DNA from: a candidate division WWE3 bacterium RIFOXYD1_FULL_39_9
GTDB taxonomy: Bacteria; Patescibacteriota; WWE3; UBA101185; UBA10185
DNA length: 7,388 nt
Reading direction: 5' to 3'
Assembly: GCA_001773295.1 (NCBI GenBank)
Contig: MEWG01000032.1
Coordinates: 3,096-10,483, forward strand
Positions 4,477 to 7,388 of this stretch are shown here, in pieces. Both the position numbers and the translations under genes were made by a program. The first letter of the stretch is position 1. The number at the start of each line of letters is the position of its first letter. The notes beneath the pieces are model-generated. The model made no database searches, was not told where the DNA came from, and saw only the letters and a list, made by a program, of their open reading frames with translations.

Positions 4477-4840
4477 ATTTTTTTATGGCGGATTGTACTG
4501 CCGACAGAATTAATGTCGCGCATTTTACGCGGCTGGTCGACAGGTTCAAACCGACTAAATCTAATACTTTACGTCGATCGTATGTTTTAAGTTCGTCTAG
4601 TGTCTTGCCTTTTATTTCATCGGTTACAAGCGCAGAAGAGATAATACTTACTGCGCACGCGCTCCCGTCAAATCGCGCATCTTCGATAATTCCATCTTTA
4701 ATAGACAATTGAAGATTGATTTCGTCTCCGCACATGGGATTTCTCTCAAGTACGGCAACACTCGGATCGTCTAGCTTTCCCCTGTTTTGAGGATTTTTGT
4801 AAACGTCCATTAATTCTTCTTTGTATATTCCGCTATCCAT
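4457..4840 (-). CDS. sufU: SufU-like sulfur-transfer / cluster scaffold protein
   Basis: 127 residues of the IscU/SufU fold, located right after sufS (3-nt gap), with AGGA 6 nt before the ATG. Metal or sulfur ligands are Cys37 and Asp39 (NPMCGDE), Cys62 (GSACAVS) and Cys107 (RVKCATL). The residue before the last Cys is Lys, as in SufU, rather than the His of IscU. In Bacillus SufU binds zinc through these residues and accepts persulfide from SufS, rather than holding a cluster. Oddly, the spacing from Cys62 to Cys107 is 45 residues, close to IscU (43) and shorter than Bacillus SufU (62), so the insertion typical of SufU is missing. Assignment to SufU rests on the RVKC motif and on the partner sufS. 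Confidence 0.9.
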   Translation of the reverse strand: MDSGIYKEELMDVYKNPQNRGKLDDPSVAVLERNPMCGDEINLQLSIKDGIIEDARFDGSACAVSIISSALVTDEIKGKTLDELKTYDRRKVLDLVGLNLSTSRVKCATLILSAVQSAIKKYESTNK

Positions 4841-4843
4841 AAT

Positions 4844-6064
4844 TTATCCTAAGATTTCAATAGACTTTCTAATACCTTCAATCAATTTATCTACTTCAAC
4901 TTTTGTATTGTACACATAAAAACTTGCTCTAACAGAGGCAGGAATATCAAGTTTCTTATGTAATGGCATAGCGCAGTGATGGCCTGATCTAACAGCAACA
5001 CCGATTGAGTTTAGTACCGAAGCTACATCGTGGGCGTGTATACCGTCTAAATAAAATGAAATCAAACCGTGTCTGCTGGAAACATCCGCAGGACCTACAA
5101 ATTTAACTCTATCTATTTCTTTAAGTTTTTGGACAGCGTAAGTAAGTAGTTCTTTCTCGTGAGAAGAAACGTTATCCATCCCGATTTCTGATAAATAATC
5201 AATTGCTGCTGCAAGTCCTACCGCTCCCGCAACATTAGGCGTACCTGCTTCAAACTTTTCGGGTGAAATAGCCCAAGTTGAACTTTTCATCTCTACTAAA
5301 TCAATCATCCCACCACCATATTTATAAGGATCGAGGGATTCCAGAATTTCTCGACTTACCCACAAAACACCTATACCCATAGGACCTAACATCTTGTGGC
5401 CGGAAAACGCATAAAAATCACAACCTAGATTTTGAACATTTAATGACATATGCGGAACAGCCTGTGCACCGTCTACAACAACGATTCCACCGTTTTGTTT
5501 GACTAATTTAGAAATTTCCTTAACGGGAAGTGTAATTCCAAGAACATTAGAGCAATGAAAGAATGCCGCGAGTTTAACTTTTGGAGTAATTTTCGACTTA
5601 AAGTCTTCAAGGGTAATGTCTCCGTCTTTTCCAAGCTCGACATATTCAATCTCGGCACCAGTTTCCTCAGCTACTATTTGCCAGGGAACTAAGTTACTGT
5701 GATGTTCGGCTTCGGTCATTAAAATCACATCGCCTTTTTTAAGGTTTTTTCGCGCCCATGTTTGAGCAACAAAATTCAAACTATCAGTAGTTCCGCTTGT
5801 AAATATAATCTCAGATTCGTGTCCGGCGTTTATAAACGTAGCAACTCTCTTACGAGCGTTTTCGTACATCTCCGAGGCTTCTTCACTCAAAGTGTGCAGT
5901 CCCCTGTGAACATTTGCATTGTAATTAAAGTAAAAGTCTTCGATTGCCTTAACAACCCTTGCAGGTTTCTGCGAAGTTGCTGCATTATCCAAATACACCA
6001 AATCGTGATTATTTACTTTTTTTCTTAGGATTGGAAAATCTTCCCTTATTTTGTTAACTTCCAT
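4844..6064 (-). CDS. sufS: Cysteine desulfurase SufS
   Basis: 406 residues, full length for a group II (SufS/CsdA) PLP cysteine desulfurase. It removes sulfur from L-cysteine to give alanine and an enzyme persulfide for Fe-S assembly. Visible landmarks are the N-terminal YLDNAATSQKP (24-34), His121 in TEAEHHSN over the PLP ring, Asp198 (VVVDGAQ), the Schiff-base Lys224 (FSGHKMLGP), the GGGMI loop (250-254), FEAGTPN (271-277), the catalytic Cys364 in RSGHHCAMP, and the C-terminal PASVRASFYVYNT. The Cys number equals that of E. coli SufS. The gene lies 2 nt after the sufD stop and 3 nt before sufU, so the three are one transcription unit. No clear Shine-Dalgarno is seen, and coupling to sufD translation is likely. 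Confidence 0.97.
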   Translation of the reverse strand: MEVNKIREDFPILRKKVNNHDLVYLDNAATSQKPARVVKAIEDFYFNYNANVHRGLHTLSEEASEMYENARKRVATFINAGHESEIIFTSGTTDSLNFVAQTWARKNLKKGDVILMTEAEHHSNLVPWQIVAEETGAEIEYVELGKDGDITLEDFKSKITPKVKLAAFFHCSNVLGITLPVKEISKLVKQNGGIVVVDGAQAVPHMSLNVQNLGCDFYAFSGHKMLGPMGIGVLWVSREILESLDPYKYGGGMIDLVEMKSSTWAISPEKFEAGTPNVAGAVGLAAAIDYLSEIGMDNVSSHEKELLTYAVQKLKEIDRVKFVGPADVSSRHGLISFYLDGIHAHDVASVLNSIGVAVRSGHHCAMPLHKKLDIPASVRASFYVYNTKVEVDKLIEGIRKSIEILG

Positions 6065-6066
6065 AT

Positions 6067-6687
6067 TTAGGATTCTACCATCTCGGTGACGGAAATGTCT
6101 GCCGTCACGGCACTCGCAACAAGTTGTCTAACTGCCGGATCAGCGATTGTGTCGAGAATTTTATTAAAAAAACCCGCAATTATAAGGTCTGAAGCCTCTT
6201 TTTCTGTCAGGCCGCGTGTTTGTAAGTAGTAAAGTTCGTTTTTGTCGATTTTACCTGTCGAGGCACCGTGAGACGCTTTTACATCATCCGCATCAATCTC
6301 CAAAATAGGTTCAGAATTATTCTTTGTCCCGTTGCCAATTACCAAAGCCCTGTCGCTTAAAAACGAAGAAGTTTGCTGTGCAGTTTTCTTGATAATAATT
6401 TTACCTGTGTAGTATGACTCTGAGCCGGTATCCAGAACTCCTCTAACAATCGTATTACAGGACGTATGAGGTACTATATGTGTTGCAACAGTTGTTAAAC
6501 GCAATTTTCCGTTTTGGGGGAGCACGTACATACACACTATTTCAGCTGAAACGCCTTCTTTATTGAAAATTAATTCTAAACTATATGATTTCTCATCAAG
6601 GTAATTGGCGGGAAGCACAACAAACTGCGTGTCTTCTGAGACTTCGATTATTGTCTTTTCCTCAGGATGAACAATCTGGGATTTCAT
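6067..6687 (-). CDS. sufD: SufD, short form (C-terminal beta-helix part only)
   Basis: 206 residues from the ATG at 6687, one nt after the sufB stop, with GGGAG 11 nt upstream; a TTG at 6696 is in frame but would overlap sufB and has no usable ribosome site. SufD partners SufB and SufC as the Fe-S scaffold. The C-terminal signature is clear: IDADDVKASHGASTGKI (131-147), where His140 fits the E. coli SufD His360 ligand, then LYYLQTRGLTEKEASDLIIA (152-171), the helix pair shared with SufB. The middle is beta-strand rich. Usual SufD proteins are near 420 residues, so about half, the N-terminal helical domain, is absent without any sign of a frameshift. It may be a natural minimal SufD. It contains no HEA motif, which separates it from a second SufB. 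Confidence 0.88.
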   Translation of the reverse strand: MKSQIVHPEEKTIIEVSEDTQFVVLPANYLDEKSYSLELIFNKEGVSAEIVCMYVLPQNGKLRLTTVATHIVPHTSCNTIVRGVLDTGSESYYTGKIIIKKTAQQTSSFLSDRALVIGNGTKNNSEPILEIDADDVKASHGASTGKIDKNELYYLQTRGLTEKEASDLIIAGFFNKILDTIADPAVRQLVASAVTADISVTEMVES

Positions 6688-6688
6688 A

Positions 6689-7388
6689 TTAACCAACGCT
6701 CCCTTCCATCTCCAACTCGATTAATCTGTTTAACTCAAGTGAATATTCCATAGGCAATTCTTTTACAATCGGCTCAATAAAACCCGATACTATTAAGCTC
6801 ATTGCCTCAGCTTCAGTTAAACCCCTGCTCATTAAGTAGAACAATTTCTCTTCACCGACCTTGCTTACAGTAGCTTCATGCTCAATCTGAGCTGAACTGT
6901 TATTAATTTTCATAACGGGAAATGTATCTGAGGCGGATGCTGAATCCAAAATTAAGGCGTCGCATTCCACGCGGCTTTTAGCGTTCTCGGCAAGTGGCGA
7001 AACACTAACCATGCCTCTATAACTTGTTCTTCCGCCGTAAGCACTTATCGATTTTGAAATAATCGATGAAGAAGTGTTTGAAGCCAAATGAAACATCTTT
7101 GCACCTGCATCTTGGTGCATTCCCATGCCGGCGTATGCGATAGATAAAACCTCGCCGTGGGCGTTTTCGCCAACAAGATAACAAGAAGGGTACTTCATAG
7201 TTACTTTGGAACCCAAGTTACCGTCTACCCATTCCATAACTGCATCTTTGTCTACACGAGCACGTTTAGTAACCAAGTTGTAAACGTCATTTGACCAGTT
7301 TTGGATGGTGGTGTATCTAAATCTCGCGCCCGGTTTCACTATTACTTCTACAACCGCAGAATGAAGTGAATCTCTTGAATAAACATGG
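6689..7388 (-). CDS. sufB: SufB, Fe-S scaffold subunit, 5' end outside window
   Basis: The last 232 codons of SufB are read from the right edge, beginning HVYSRDSLHSAVVEV and ending at a TAA at 6691-6689. SufB of the SufBC2D complex is the main scaffold on which Fe-S clusters form. Landmarks are YTTIQNWSNDVYNLVTKRA, the beta-helix part with FHLASNTSSS and SAYGGRTSYRG, then a Cys in RVECDAL and the IEHEATVSKVGEEKLFYL segment. The Cys and the Glu of HEA are 29 residues apart, matching E. coli Cys405 and Glu434, which are needed for cluster assembly. The protein ends with LTEAEAMSLIVSGFIEPI. A GTG at 7339 opens a shorter frame but is an internal Val codon. sufC would be expected further upstream. 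Functional residues in this part are intact. Confidence 0.96.
   Translation of the reverse strand, partial: HVYSRDSLHSAVVEVIVKPGARFRYTTIQNWSNDVYNLVTKRARVDKDAVMEWVDGNLGSKVTMKYPSCYLVGENAHGEVLSIAYAGMGMHQDAGAKMFHLASNTSSSIISKSISAYGGRTSYRGMVSVSPLAENAKSRVECDALILDSASASDTFPVMKINNSSAQIEHEATVSKVGEEKLFYLMSRGLTEAEAMSLIVSGFIEPIVKELPMEYSLELNRLIELEMEGSVG

Noticed and set aside
4297..4712. Two plus-strand frames over the DUF1858 and sufU genes
   Set aside because: Antisense to well supported genes; composition is that of reversed codons.
1..7388. CRISPR array, insertion sequence, integrated element borders or dif-like site
   Set aside because: No repeated spacer-like units, transposase or terminal repeats were seen, and no sequence resembling the conserved dif arms lies near the recombinase gene or the tRNAs.

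Overview
The window looks like chromosome of a small-genome, AT-rich bacterium, most plausibly a member of the Patescibacteria/Candidate Phyla Radiation (Microgenomates- or WWE3-like). The reasons are the compact tRNAs, a DivIC/FtsB-type protein with an acidic tail ending in an aromatic peptide, a very short SufD, a lone diverged Xer-type recombinase and almost no spacer DNA. This placement is inference from gene style, not from a marker phylogeny. The normal stop code appears to be in use (TGA and TAA both end genes).

Left part (1-1776, minus strand): an FtsB/DivIC-like division protein, then an initiator tRNA with an unusual anticodon stem, then the N-terminal 396 residues of a GT87 (DUF2029) polytopic membrane glycosyltransferase whose end lies beyond the left edge. 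Positions 1777-1895 hold two overlapping divergent promoters. The one facing left puts its start point on the first base of the ftsB-like ATG.

Middle (1896-3450, plus strand): a tyrosine recombinase that keeps the nucleophile Tyr but lacks the first catalytic Arg and the box II His, then a membrane-anchored leucine-rich-repeat protein with its own -10 box 6 nt before the ATG.

Right part (7388-3487, minus strand): a SUF iron-sulfur cluster operon read in the order sufB (5' end outside the window), sufD (short form), sufS, sufU, a DUF1858 CxxC redox protein, a 3Fe-4S-type ferredoxin, and then a short ribosome hibernation factor (HPF/RaiA) and a tRNA-Ile with anticodon UAU. SufS takes sulfur from cysteine and passes it through SufU to the SufB-SufD scaffold (SufC ATPase is expected upstream, outside the window). 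The two small redox proteins after sufU are natural candidates for electron or thiol supply, or for clients of the pathway.

The most interesting signal concerns translation rather than a gene cluster. It combines a tRNA-Ile(UAU), which would read AUA without lysidine modification, an initiator tRNA lacking the usual three G-C pairs, and three genes whose -10 boxes sit 6-7 nt before the ATG, predicting leaderless mRNAs.
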